A stretch of 64,000 nt of DNA from Sphingomonas glacialis (GCF_014653575.1 NZ_BNAQ01000005.1:62001-126000), one strand, 5' to 3'; shown: positions 18,113 to 25,903, numbered from the stretch's first letter. Numbers and translations are program-made. The notes: generated by a model not told the origin, from the letters alone.

Positions 18113-18150
18113 AGGGGCCGGGGCGGAAACGCCTGCGGCCCCTTTTGTTT
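18113..18150 (+). terminator. Intrinsic terminator (attenuator candidate) ahead of the terminase genes
   Basis: An outer stem of AGGGGCCG with CGGCCCCT and an inner stem of GGCG with CGCC are capped by a GAAA tetraloop and followed by TTTTGTTT. It lies only about 20 bases after the predicted transcription start and 28 bases before the small terminase start. A 35-codon reading frame beginning ATG-CAG-AAT at 18094 spans the hairpin and overlaps the terminase start, so a leader-peptide mechanism is possible. Confidence 0.7.
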
Positions 18151-18178
18151 GGCGCTGCGGCAGCGATGGGAGAGCGCG

Positions 18179-18736
18179 ATGACGGGGGAGGCGACCGGTA
18201 AGGACGCTGAGGCGCTGGGTACGGATACGCTCGGCACGCTTGCAACCACGGGCAAGCCGCGCCGTGCGTACACGACGCGCGGTGACGGATGGACCATCGC
18301 CAGGCGCGTGGCGTTCCTGGATCATCTCGCTGCGACCTGTAATATCGCGCAATCGGCCAAGGCGGTCGGCAGTTCGGCGAGCGGAGTGTATGCGCTGCGC
18401 CGCCGCGACGCCGCCTTCGCCGAACAGTGGCGCGAGGCGATCGACCTCGGATACGAGCTGCTCGAGACCAAAGTGCTCGCTTTCGCGCTCGGGCAGCGCG
18501 ACGACGGATCGATGATCGGCGACCCGGGCGCGGTCGCGGCGGCGCCCATCGATCCGGATGCGGCGCTCAAGCTGGTGCGCCAGCATCAGGCGATGCGTGC
18601 CGCGGACACGCCGCACAACGCGCGGCGCCGCACCCCCTTCGCCTTCAAGCATACGACGATCGAGGAAGTCCGCGATGCCTTGCTCGCCAAGCTTGCGGCG
18701 CGCGCCCGGCGGCGCGCGCGGAGTGGCCTGGCATGA
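18179..18736 (+). CDS. Small terminase subunit-like protein (GTA gp1 position)
   Basis: A 185-residue protein at the head of the virion cluster, overlapping the large terminase by ATGA. The middle (ARRVAFLDHLAATCNIAQSA, KAVGSSASGVYALRRRDAAF) is a helix-turn-helix of the kind small terminases use to bind DNA, and is followed by helices EAIDLGYELLETKVLAFALG. The C-terminus is very Arg/Ala-rich. Position and helix-turn-helix support a small terminase (DNA recognition for packaging), homologous in role to gp1 of the Rhodobacter GTA. The ATG at 18179 has GGAGAG upstream; an earlier start would run through the attenuator hairpin. Confidence 0.65.
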   Translation: MTGEATGKDAEALGTDTLGTLATTGKPRRAYTTRGDGWTIARRVAFLDHLAATCNIAQSAKAVGSSASGVYALRRRDAAFAEQWREAIDLGYELLETKVLAFALGQRDDGSMIGDPGAVAAAPIDPDAALKLVRQHQAMRAADTPHNARRRTPFAFKHTTIEEVRDALLAKLAARARRRARSGLA

Positions 18737-20082
18737 CGCGGGCAAAGCGCAGGCGCGCAGATGCCGGCCCCGATCTCGACGCGCTGCTCGATCAGCTCGC
18801 CGCGCTCGACCGTGCCGACCAGATTTCCATCCTCGACCGCATGAGCCGCCCGCAATTGCGCACGCTGAACAATGCGTGGCGCTATTGGGCGCATCCCGGA
18901 CAGCTCGCGCCGCCGGGTGCGTGGCGCGTCTGGCTGATCCGCGCCGGGCGCGGCTTCGGCAAGACGCGCGCCGGGGCCGAATGGGTCAGCGCGATGGCGC
19001 GCGCGCATCCCAAGGCGCGGATCGCGCTGGTCGGCGCGACCGAGGAGGATGTGCGGCGCGTGATGATCGAGGGCGAGGCGGGGTTGCTCAGCGTCGCGCA
19101 TGGTGGCGAGCGGACCGCCTATCGCCGCGCCGATGGCGTCGTCGAGTTCGAGTCGGGGGCGGTCGCGGCGGTGTTCTCGGCGGCGGCACCCGAGAAACTC
19201 CGCGGGCCCGAGCATCAGATCGCCTGGTGCGACGAGCTCGCCAAATGGCGCTACGGCGATGCGGCGTGGGACAATCTGATGCTCGGGATGCGGCAGGGCG
19301 CCGATCCGCGCGTCGTGGTGACGACGACGCCGCGCCCCGTCCCGCTGCTGCAGCGCGTGATGGGCGCGGCGGGGACGGTCGAGACGCGGGGCAGCAGCCA
19401 TGACAACCCGCATTTGCCCGATGCCTTTCTCGCGGCGATCGAGGCGCAATACGGCGGGACGCGGCTCGGGCGGCAGGAGATTGCGGGCGAACTGATCGAG
19501 GACCTCGACGGTGCGCTGTGGACGCGCGCGATGCTCGACGATTGCCGGGTCGATGCCGCGCCCGAGAGTGTGCGCGTCGTGGTCGCGGTCGATCCGCCGG
19601 CGGGGAGTGCCGATGGGACCGGCGACGCGTGCGGGATCGTCGCGGTCGCGCTCGGGCGCGACGGGCGCGGCTATGTCCTCGAGGATGCGAGCGTTGCGGG
19701 GCTTTCGCCCGAGGGGTGGGCGCGCGCGGTGGTGGCGTGTGCGGCGCGGCACGGCGCCGACCGCGTGATCGCCGAGAAGAACCAGGGCGGGCAGATGGTG
19801 GCGAGCGTGCTGTTCGCCGCCGATGCCGCGCTGCCGCTCGCGCTGGTCCATGCCAAGCTCGGCAAGGGCGCGCGGGCCGAGCCGGTCGCGACGCTCTACG
19901 AACGCGGCAAGGTGGCGCATGTCGGGGTGTTTGCCGCGCTCGAGGCCGAATTGTGCGGGCTGGTGGTCGGCGGGGCGTATCGCGGGCCGGGGCGATCGCC
20001 CGATCGCGCGGATGCCCTGGTGTGGGCGCTGACCGAGCTGATGATCGTCAAGCGCAAGGCGGCGCGCGTGCGGCCGTGGTGA
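18733..20082 (+). CDS. Terminase large subunit (GTA gp2-like)
   Basis: The DNA-packaging motor, 449 residues. An N-terminal ATPase has Walker A RAGRGFGKT around residues 70-78 and Walker B IAWCDE ending at Asp167-Glu168; the coupling motif VVVTTTPRP follows. The C-terminal nuclease domain begins near 290 with VVVAVDPPAG and contains VIAEKNQGGQM and DRADALVWAL, supplying the acidic metal-binding residues. The compact length and the motif set match the DNA-packaging protein of GTA clusters. It overlaps the small terminase stop by ATGA. A 232-base gap without a gene follows before the aminopropyltransferase-like gene. Confidence 0.93.
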   Translation: MTRAKRRRADAGPDLDALLDQLAALDRADQISILDRMSRPQLRTLNNAWRYWAHPGQLAPPGAWRVWLIRAGRGFGKTRAGAEWVSAMARAHPKARIALVGATEEDVRRVMIEGEAGLLSVAHGGERTAYRRADGVVEFESGAVAAVFSAAAPEKLRGPEHQIAWCDELAKWRYGDAAWDNLMLGMRQGADPRVVVTTTPRPVPLLQRVMGAAGTVETRGSSHDNPHLPDAFLAAIEAQYGGTRLGRQEIAGELIEDLDGALWTRAMLDDCRVDAAPESVRVVVAVDPPAGSADGTGDACGIVAVALGRDGRGYVLEDASVAGLSPEGWARAVVACAARHGADRVIAEKNQGGQMVASVLFAADAALPLALVHAKLGKGARAEPVATLYERGKVAHVGVFAALEAELCGLVVGGAYRGPGRSPDRADALVWALTELMIVKRKAARVRPW

Positions 20083-20314
20083 GTCGGCGGCGTGCGGCCT
20101 TGGCACCGCGGGGCGGCGGGGTTGCGCCATGGGCTCGAGGGGGCCGGGAGGCGGGCGACGGGAGTGCAAAACGCAGCCTGTCGCAGCCGCACGATCGGCC
20201 GATCGGGAGCATGGGTATGTGGCCTGGCGCGCTCGGTGCCTTTCGTTTCGTGGGTTCTGGGCTTATGGCCCGGCGGCCCGGCCAGGCTTGGCCCGAGCAT
20301 GAAGGAGCGCAGCG

Positions 20315-20998
20315 ATGGTGCCGCGGGAATTGATCGACAGCGCGCAAATCCCCGGTGGGGACGTGATGACGCTCTATGCGCGCGGCGCGGACTTCATGAT
20401 CGTGGTCGATCGCAACGAATTGATGAGCACGCGGATGAACGGCTCCGAAGAGGCGCTGGGAACGCTCGCGTGCGCGCGCATCGCCAAGGTCGCCGCGCCG
20501 CGCGTGCTGATCGGCGGGTACGGCATGGGCTTCACGCTGCGCGCGGTGCTCGGGCAGGTCGGGCCGAAGGCCGAGGTGACGGTCGCCGAGCTGGTGCCCG
20601 AGATCCTCGCCTGGGCGCGCGGGCCGATGGCGGCGGTGACCGACGGCTGCCTCGACGATCCGCGCACACGCGTGTTCGAGGGCGATGTCGCCGCCGCGAT
20701 CGCGGCGGGCGCGAGCGAGGGGGCTGCGGGCTATGATGCGATCCTGCTCGATGTCGACAACGGCCCCGACGGGCTGGTGCGCGCGGAGAACAACCGGCTG
20801 TACGCGCCGCGCGGGCTGAAGATCACGCGCGAGGCGCTGCGGCCGGGGGGTGTGCTCGCGGTGTGGTCGGCCGGGCCCGATCCGCGCTTCGTCACGCGGT
20901 TGAAGGGGGCGGGGTTCCATGTCGAGGAAGTCGTCGTCAAGGCGCGGCAGAACGGCAAGGGGCCGCGCCACGTGATCTGGTTCGCGACGCGGGGGTAG
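20315..20998 (+). CDS. Spermidine synthase-like (aminopropyltransferase-fold) protein inside the GTA cluster
   Basis: A 227-residue protein with the spermidine/spermine synthase Rossmann fold. Blocks are ADFMIVVDRNELMSTRMNGS, ARVLIGGYG-like PRVLIGGYGMGFTLRAVLGQ, AEVTVAELVPEILAWARGPM, YDAILLDVDNGPDGL and LKITREALRPGGVLAVWSAG. The glycine-rich SAM-type site and acidic residue after TVAE are clear, but the polyamine pocket residues typical of true SpeE (for example the Y/D gate) are not obvious. It could be a methyltransferase or aminopropyltransferase. The ATG at 20315 has AAGGAG upstream. It lies between terminase and portal, on the same strand, which is not part of the standard Rhodobacter GTA gene order. 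Confidence 0.75.
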   Translation: MVPRELIDSAQIPGGDVMTLYARGADFMIVVDRNELMSTRMNGSEEALGTLACARIAKVAAPRVLIGGYGMGFTLRAVLGQVGPKAEVTVAELVPEILAWARGPMAAVTDGCLDDPRTRVFEGDVAAAIAAGASEGAAGYDAILLDVDNGPDGLVRAENNRLYAPRGLKITREALRPGGVLAVWSAGPDPRFVTRLKGAGFHVEEVVVKARQNGKGPRHVIWFATRG

Positions 20999-21044
20999 CC
21001 GCGCGGGCGCCACGCGCAGGGTAAGGACAGGCCCTCCCCCAGCC

Positions 21045-21129
21045 CCTCCCGCACGCGGGAGGAGAGCAAGAAGGCGCCCCTCCCGCTTGCGGGAGGGGAG
21101 CGAGAAGGCGCCCTCCCGCACGCGGGAGG
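21045..21129. repeat. Three tandem REP-like hairpins before the portal gene
   Basis: Hairpins CCTCCCGC-AC-GCGGGAGG (about 21045), CCCTCCCGC-TT-GCGGGAGGG (about 21077) and CCTCCCGC-AC-GCGGGAGG (about 21112) are separated by GAGC-AGAAGGCGC spacers. This makes roughly 33-base tandem units of the same family as 690-794. The portal ATG follows 39 bases later with its own ribosome site. Confidence 0.85.
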
Positions 21130-21167
21130 AGAGCGAGACGGGGCGGGCGAAGAAACAGGAGATCAGC

Positions 21168-22325
21168 ATGAAATTGTTCGGTCGCAAGGCCGGGCGCGAT
21201 GAGTCGCGTCCGGCGCTCGAGGCGCGTCGCACTTCGCGCTTCGTCGAAGGCGCGGGAGGGGTCCCGGCGAGTTACCAGGAACAGGTGCGCGCGCTGTATC
21301 TGCGCAACGCGGTCGCGCAGCGGTCGGTGCGGATGATCGCCGATGCGCTCGGCGAGGCGCCGCTCGACGGGACGCCCGAGCTGGTGCGGCTGGTGCAGGC
21401 GCGCTCGGGCGGACAGGCGCTCACTGCGACGCTCGCCGCGCAGTTGCTGCTCCACGGCAATGCCTATGTCCAACTGCTGACCGACGCGCAGGGGCGGCTG
21501 GTCGAGCTGTTCGCGCTGCGGCCCGAGCGCGTCACGGTCGAGGCCGATGCCGGGGGGTGGCCGGTCGCGTATCGCTACGGCGTGGGCACGCAATCGGTGC
21601 GGCTGGTCGCCGACGATCCGCGGCCGCAGATCGTCCATATCAAGGCGTTCCATCCGCTCGACGATCATTACGGGCTCGGCTGTCTCGGCGCGGCGGCGGG
21701 CGCGATCGCGCTGCACAATGCCGCGGCGGCGTGGAACACCGCGCTGCTCGACAATGCCGCGCGGCCATCGGGTGCGCTGGTCTACGATCCGGGCGACGGA
21801 TCGGCGCTGTCGGGCGAGCAGTTCGCGCGGTTGCGCGACGAGCTCGATGCGAGCTTTGCCGGCGCGCGCAATGCCGGGCGGCCGATGCTGCTCGAAGGCG
21901 GATTGAAATGGCAGGCGCTGAGCCTGACCCCGGCCGATCTCGATTTTGCCGAGATGAAGGCGGCGGCGGCGCGCGAGATCGCGTGCGGCTTCGGCGTGCC
22001 GCCGATGCTGCTCGGGCTGCCGGGCGATGCGACCTATGCCAATTACAAGGAAGCCAACCGCGCCTTGTGGCGCCAGGCGATCCTGCCGCTGGCGGGGACG
22101 ATCCTCGCCGGGCTCGCGCAAGGCGTCGAGGGTTGGTTCGCGGGAGCGACGCTTGGCGTGGCGCTCGACCGCGTGCCGGCGCTTGCCGAGGATCGCGAGC
22201 GGCTGTGGGCACAGGTGAGCGCGGCGCCGTTCCTGACGCGCGACGAACAGCGCGCGATGGTCGGGCTCGCAAACCCGCTCCCTCCGGGAGAGGGCGAAGC
22301 GCAGCGCGGGGCGATTGGGGGGTGA
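21168..22325 (+). CDS. Phage/GTA portal protein (gp3-like)
   Basis: The dodecameric DNA channel at the capsid vertex, 385 residues, of the HK97-type portal family. Recognisable blocks are YLRNAVAQRSVRMIADALGE, LAAQLLLHGNAYVQLLTD, GRLVELFALRPERVTVEAD, QIVHIKAFHPLDDHYGLGCL, AAWNTALLDNAARPSGALVY, and AREIACGFGVPPMLLGLPGD followed by ATYANYKEANRALWRQAILP. All are family hallmarks. The final dozen residues (LPPGEGEAQRGAIGG) and the stop are encoded by a REP-like element (22279 onward), so the original C-terminus has been replaced or extended. The ATG at 21168 has CAGGAG upstream. Confidence 0.93.
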   Translation: MKLFGRKAGRDESRPALEARRTSRFVEGAGGVPASYQEQVRALYLRNAVAQRSVRMIADALGEAPLDGTPELVRLVQARSGGQALTATLAAQLLLHGNAYVQLLTDAQGRLVELFALRPERVTVEADAGGWPVAYRYGVGTQSVRLVADDPRPQIVHIKAFHPLDDHYGLGCLGAAAGAIALHNAAAAWNTALLDNAARPSGALVYDPGDGSALSGEQFARLRDELDASFAGARNAGRPMLLEGGLKWQALSLTPADLDFAEMKAAAAREIACGFGVPPMLLGLPGDATYANYKEANRALWRQAILPLAGTILAGLAQGVEGWFAGATLGVALDRVPALAEDRERLWAQVSAAPFLTRDEQRAMVGLANPLPPGEGEAQRGAIGG

Positions 22326-22425
22326 GGGGGCGCCTCGCGCGCTGACCTTCGATCCCTGACCTCGGCCCGCACCCTTCCCACGCCTTCGGCGCGGGCCCCG
22401 TCCCGCTCCCGATGGGAGGGGGCGT
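22279..22425. repeat. REP-like element overlapping the portal 3' end
   Basis: Begins CTCCCTCCGGGAGAGGG within the portal frame. It continues through GGGGTGAGGG and CCCACGCCTTCGGCGCGGG, and ends with CCCGATGGGAGGGG. The central part closely matches the copy inside thiD (1501-1613). It supplies the last codons and the TGA of the portal gene. Confidence 0.75.
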
Positions 22426-22441
22426 TTCGAAAGGATTCTTT

Positions 22442-22756
22442 ATGGCACTCGCAGAGGGTACGCTGCTGGCGCAATTGCTGGCGCAGGGCGCGCAGGAAGG
22501 CGCCGATCTGGCGACGCTGCGCGCGATCGCCGAGGAAGGCGGCGAGCTGGCGGCGGCGCGTGCGCTGGCGCGGCTCGGGCTCGATGACCCCGATGCCGCC
22601 AAGGACATGGCCGAATTGCGCGCGCTGCTCGGCGCGTGGCGCGATGCCAAGCGCTCGGTGTGGAAGGCGGTGGTCGGCTGGGTGGTGCGGATCGCGGCGG
22701 CGCTGTTGCTGACCGGGCTCGCGGTCAAGTTCGGGTTCTGGGATCTGGTCAAGTGA
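22442..22756 (+). CDS. DUF6127-like small protein of the head module
   Basis: A 104-residue protein: MALAEGTLLAQLLAQGAQEG, then ADLATLRAIAEEGGELAAAR, LRALLGAWRDAKRSVWKAVV, and a C-terminal hydrophobic helix (GWVVRIAAALLLTGLAVKFG). I recognise this layout as the DUF6127 family seen in sphingomonad GTA clusters between portal and protease. The single transmembrane helix at the C-terminus is striking for a head-module gene and could anchor an assembly intermediate; the function is unknown. It overlaps the protease gene start (GTGA). Confidence 0.75.
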   Translation: MALAEGTLLAQLLAQGAQEGADLATLRAIAEEGGELAAARALARLGLDDPDAAKDMAELRALLGAWRDAKRSVWKAVVGWVVRIAAALLLTGLAVKFGFWDLVK

Positions 22757-23220
22757 GCGACGGCGTGCGCTTTGCCGGGTACGCCGCTATCTTCGATACG
22801 GTCGATCGCGGGGGCGACGTGATCCGCGCGGGGGCGTTTGCCGGGGTGAGCGCGGGCGTGCCGTTGCTGTGGCAGCATCGCGGCGTCCCGGTCGGGGCGA
22901 TCGAGCGGATCGCGACCGATGCGCGCGGGCTGCGCGTGGTCGCGCGAGTCGACGATCCGCGGCTTGCGGGGCTGGTGCGCAGCGGGGCGGTGGCGGGGTT
23001 GTCGATCGGCTATCGCGCGCGCGGCGTGCGGCCGCGGCTGGGCGGGGGGCGGGTGCGCGAGCTGACCGCGCTCGAGCTGGTCGAGGTCAGCCTGGTCGCA
23101 TCGCCGATGCACCCCGCCGCGCGAGTGCATCGCGTCGCCGATGCTGCTACGCCGACGCATCCCGACGCGGTTCCCGATCCCGGGCGGCGGCGCGCGGAGC
23201 GAAGGAACGATCATGGCTGA
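22753..23220 (+). CDS. HK97-type prohead protease (gp4-like)
   Basis: The capsid maturation protease, 155 residues. It begins with FAGYAAIFDTVDRGGDVIRA, GAFAGVSAGVPLLWQHRGVP and VGAIERIATDARGL. The histidine in LWQHR and the serine in GLSIGYRAR are the expected catalytic residues; ELVEVSLVASPMHPAARV is the C-terminal hallmark. The GTG start at 22753 overlaps the DUF6127 stop. Its own stop lies eight bases inside the cold-shock gene, an unusual overlap. It presumably cleaves the capsid protein's N-terminal region encoded at 23540. Confidence 0.9.
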   Translation: MSDGVRFAGYAAIFDTVDRGGDVIRAGAFAGVSAGVPLLWQHRGVPVGAIERIATDARGLRVVARVDDPRLAGLVRSGAVAGLSIGYRARGVRPRLGGGRVRELTALELVEVSLVASPMHPAARVHRVADAATPTHPDAVPDPGRRRAERRNDHG

Positions 23221-23410
23221 AGGCACCATCAAGCGACTGACCGACAAGGGCTTCGGCTTCATCGCCGACGCATCGGGCACCGACATGTTCTTCCACATGT
23301 CGAGCGTCGAGGGCGTGCGCTACGAGGATCTGCGCGAGGGCGAGAAGGTCACGTTCGACGTCGGCCAGGGGCCGAAGGGGCCACGCGCGGAGAACGTCAA
23401 GCAAGCGTGA
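23213..23410 (+). CDS. Cold-shock-domain protein embedded in the GTA cluster
   Basis: A 65-residue CspA-type protein binding single-stranded RNA or DNA. RNP1 is KGFGFI (12-17) and RNP2 is MFFHMS (25-30, diverged from the usual VFVHFS). GEKVTFDVGQGPKGPRAENV is the typical C-terminus. The start ATG at 23213 is inside the last codons of the protease gene, so translation is coupled. An intrinsic terminator follows at 23453 and the capsid gene lies beyond it. A cold-shock gene between protease and capsid is not part of the standard GTA order. Csp proteins can act as RNA chaperones and antiterminators. Confidence 0.9.
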   Translation: MAEGTIKRLTDKGFGFIADASGTDMFFHMSSVEGVRYEDLREGEKVTFDVGQGPKGPRAENVKQA

Positions 23411-23452
23411 TGGCATGATGCGGTGCTGATGCGCCGCTCGAGTTCAGCAGAA

Positions 23453-23481
23453 GGGGCGTCGCGCTTGCGGCGCCCCTTTTT
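23453..23481 (+). terminator. Intrinsic terminator between the cold-shock gene and the capsid gene
   Basis: GGGGCGTCGC-GCTT-GCGGCGCCCC forms a 10-bp stem (one G-T pair) followed by TTTTT at 23477-23481. It has the full features of a rho-independent terminator. It would separate the head-assembly genes upstream from the capsid and tail genes downstream unless read through. Confidence 0.8.
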
Positions 23482-23539
23482 CGTGCGCGGTGACCGAGGA
23501 CGTGGTCGCCCGATCCTTTTCAACACCAAGGAGACCAGC

Positions 23540-24583
23540 ATGACCGATACGCACGACGCGCTCGACAGCTTTGCGGCGCAGGACATGGAGGCGATGCAGC
23601 GGCCGTTGCTCGAGCGGGCAGGGGCGCCGGGCGAGGGTGCGTTTGCGGGGTTCGTCCGCTCGGGCGCGACGCTCGAGATCAAGGCGCTGAGCAGCGTCAG
23701 CGGTGATGCCGGCGGCTATGCGATCCCGCGCGAGATCGACGCGCAGATCGACGCGACGCTCACCGCGATCTCGCCGATCCGCGGCGTCGCCAATGTCGTG
23801 CGCGTGGGGAGTGCGGGGTATCGCAAGCTCGTGACCACGGGCGGCACGCCATCGGGCTGGGCGGCGGAGACCGATGCGCGCGGCGGCACGGGAACGCCGA
23901 GCTTCACCGAGATCGCGCCGCCGATGGGCGAGCTCTACGCCAATCCGAGCGCGAGCCAGGCGATGCTCGACGACGCCGCGTTCGATGTCGAGGAGTGGCT
24001 GGCGGGCGAGATCGCGACCGAGTTCGCGCGCGCGGAAGGGGCGGCGTTCGTCAACGGATCGGGCGTCAACCGGCCCAAGGGCTTCCTGCAGGCGCCGATC
24101 GCGGCGACCGGCGATGCCGCGCGTGCCTTCGGGACGCTGCAATATCTGGCGAGCGGCGCGGCGGGCGATTTCGCGGCGAACCCGCAGGACCGGCTGGTCG
24201 ATCTCGTCCAGGCGCTGCGCGGGGCCTATCGGCAGGGCGCGGTGTTCGTGATGAATTCGAGCACGCTTGCGCGGATCCGCAAGTTCAAGACCAGCGACGG
24301 CGCGTTCCTGTGGAGCCCGAGCCTCGTCGCGGGGACGCCGGCGAGCCTGCTCGGCTATCCGGTGATCGAGGCCGAGGACATGCCCGATATGGCGGCGAAC
24401 AGCTGTGCGATCGCGTTCGGCAATTTCAAGGCGGGGTATCTCATCGCCGAGCGGAGCGAGACGGTGATCCTGCGCGATCCCTACACCAACAAGCCGTTCG
24501 TCAATTTCTACGCGACCAAGCGGATCGGCGGGTGCGTGGCGAACAGCGAGGCGATCAAGCTGCTCAAGTTCGCGGTGAGCTGA
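23540..24583 (+). CDS. Major capsid protein (HK97 fold, gp5-like)
   Basis: A 347-residue HK97-type capsid protein. After a short N-terminal region (about 40 residues, likely removed by the protease) come GATLEIKALSSVSGDAGGYA, IPREIDAQIDATLTAISPIR, TTGGTPSGWAAETDARGGTG, FAEIAPPMGELYANP-like blocks, LFINGSG-like AAFVNGSGVNRPKGFL, and PVIEAEDMPDMAANSCAIAF with ILRDPYTNKPFVNFYATKR at the C-terminus. These are the family's hallmarks for the E-loop, P-domain and A-domain. The short delta region fits GTA capsids. The ATG at 23540 has AAGGAG upstream; there may be a separate promoter after the terminator at 23453. Confidence 0.95.
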   Translation: MTDTHDALDSFAAQDMEAMQRPLLERAGAPGEGAFAGFVRSGATLEIKALSSVSGDAGGYAIPREIDAQIDATLTAISPIRGVANVVRVGSAGYRKLVTTGGTPSGWAAETDARGGTGTPSFTEIAPPMGELYANPSASQAMLDDAAFDVEEWLAGEIATEFARAEGAAFVNGSGVNRPKGFLQAPIAATGDAARAFGTLQYLASGAAGDFAANPQDRLVDLVQALRGAYRQGAVFVMNSSTLARIRKFKTSDGAFLWSPSLVAGTPASLLGYPVIEAEDMPDMAANSCAIAFGNFKAGYLIAERSETVILRDPYTNKPFVNFYATKRIGGCVANSEAIKLLKFAVS

Positions 24584-24591
24584 GCCGGTTT

Positions 24592-24735
24592 CCCTCTCCC
24601 GGTGGGAGAGGGTGACCGAGCGCAGCGAGGTCGGGTGAGGGCGGGGACGTGGCGCGCCCGATCTGCCCTCACCTTTCCCACTCGGCTGCGCCGAGCGGGC
24701 CCCTTCCCTCTCCCGCTGGGAGAGGGAGAGAGGAG
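24592..24735. repeat. REP-like composite element between capsid and connector genes
   Basis: Starts CCCTCTCCCGGTGGGAGAGGG and ends CCCTCTCCCGCTGGGAGAGGG, with GACCGAGCGCAGCGAGGTCGG and CACTCGGCTGCGCCGAGCGGG palindromes between. The two ends are related inverted units. The next start codon is 8 bases further on, and its ribosome site (GAGGAGA) directly adjoins the repeat. Confidence 0.8.
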
Positions 24736-24742
24736 ACATTCC

Positions 24743-25291
24743 ATGATCGATGACAATGGCCCGGGCGCGGTGACGCTTGGGGCGGACGACCGTGCGCTGG
24801 CGGTGGCGGCGGTCAAGGCGGTTCTGCGCGTGGCGAGTGGCGATGAGGATGATCTCATCGCCGCCTTTGCCGAAAGTGCGTTGGGGCTCGCCGAGCAATT
24901 CACTGGCCGCGTGATGATCGCGCGGGCCTTGCGCGAGAGCGTGACGGCGCGAGGCGGCTGGCAGCGGCTCGGCGCGCGGCCGGTGCGCGCGATCAGCGCG
25001 GTCGAGACGCGCGGTGGGAGTGCGCTCTCGGCTGAGCGGTATGCGATCGACATCGATGCGGCGGGGGATGGCTGGGTGCGCGTGGGGGGCGGGGGGCTGG
25101 TGGTCGTGCGCTATGCGGCGGGGATCGCGGTGGAGTGGGCGGGGCTGCCTGCTCCGCTGCGGCAGGGTGTCGCGTTGCTCGCGGCGTATCTGTTCGATGA
25201 GCGCGATGCGAGTGTCGCGCCGCCGGCTGCGGTGACGGCGTTGTGGCGGCCGTTCCGGCGCGTGACGCTGCGCGGGTCGGTGCGATGCTGA
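24743..25291 (+). CDS. Head-tail connector (gp6/phiE125 gp8-like adaptor)
   Basis: A 182-residue adaptor that binds beneath the portal. VAAVKAVLRVASGDEDDLIA, AFAESALGLAEQFTGRVMIA, RALRESVTARGG and LRQGVALLAAYLFDERDASV match the phage adaptor family annotated as phiE125 gp8 or GTA gp6. The PVRAISAVETRGG strand pair and VVVRYAAGIA follow the same pattern. It overlaps the next small gene by ATGCTGA. The start at 24743 directly follows a repeat element. Confidence 0.85.
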   Translation: MIDDNGPGAVTLGADDRALAVAAVKAVLRVASGDEDDLIAAFAESALGLAEQFTGRVMIARALRESVTARGGWQRLGARPVRAISAVETRGGSALSAERYAIDIDAAGDGWVRVGGGGLVVVRYAAGIAVEWAGLPAPLRQGVALLAAYLFDERDASVAPPAAVTALWRPFRRVTLRGSVRC

Positions 25292-25482
25292 GCGCGCTCG
25301 AGGCGCGTGGGAGCGCGGCGGGTGCGGTGGCGGCGGAGCGCGCGCGTGGGCGCGTGGCGGAGGCGCTGCGCAGCGCTTTGCCGGGCGTCGCGGTCAGCAT
25401 CGAGGGCGAGGATGTCGTGCTGTCGGGGCGGATCTCGCTCGACGATCCGCGACTGCGCTGGATCGGGAGTTTGCTCGCATGA
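25285..25482 (+). CDS. Small connector-region protein (gp7 position)
   Basis: A 65-residue protein overlapped at both ends by its neighbours (7 bases with the adaptor, 4 bases with the next gene). It reads MLSALEARGSAAGAVAAERA, then RGRVAEALRSALPGVAVSIE and a strand pair GEDVVLSGRISLDDPRLRWI. Position corresponds to gp7 (head-tail stopper) of the Rhodobacter GTA, but it is shorter and not clearly homologous. Overlap and codon pattern support it as a real gene. Confidence 0.65.
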   Translation: MLSALEARGSAAGAVAAERARGRVAEALRSALPGVAVSIEGEDVVLSGRISLDDPRLRWIGSLLA

Positions 25483-25865
25483 GCGCGGAGCGCGTGGTGC
25501 AGGCGGCGGCGCTCGACGCGCTGCGCGGGGTGGCGGGGCTCAACGGCGTGTATCTCGGCCCGCCCGTCAAGGCGACGCCGCCTTATGCGATGCTCGGCGA
25601 GCTTCTCAGCGGGGACTGGAGCGTCAAGGATCGCGCCGGGCGCGAGCTGCGGCTGCTCGTGACGGTGCGCGATGTGGGGGAGGCGCCCGCGCGGATTCAG
25701 GCGCTGGCGGCGGCGGTGGGCACGGCGATAGAGGCGCTGCCGCGCGATCTTGCCGGGTGGCGGCTGGCGAGCGTGGTGCTGGTGCGATCGCGGATCGGCG
25801 GCGGCGCGCCCGGCGCGTGGAGCGCTAGCGTCGAATATCGCGTACGGGTGTTGGCGGAGGGGTAG
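25479..25865 (+). CDS. DUF3168 tail completion/terminator protein (gp8-like)
   Basis: A 128-residue protein of the DUF3168 family, which caps the tail tube next to the connector. ALDALRGVAGLNGVYLGPPV, KATPPYAMLGELLSGDWSVK, and DVGEAPARIQALAAAVGTAI are family blocks, ending with WSASVEYRVRVLAEG. It overlaps the preceding gene by ATGA, forming a tight three-gene connector unit (24743-25865). A 215-base gap with an inverted repeat follows. Confidence 0.85.
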   Translation: MSAERVVQAAALDALRGVAGLNGVYLGPPVKATPPYAMLGELLSGDWSVKDRAGRELRLLVTVRDVGEAPARIQALAAAVGTAIEALPRDLAGWRLASVVLVRSRIGGGAPGAWSASVEYRVRVLAEG

Positions 25866-25903
25866 GGTGCCGCTCGGCGGTTCCGCCTTTCGAGAGCGGT
25901 TTT

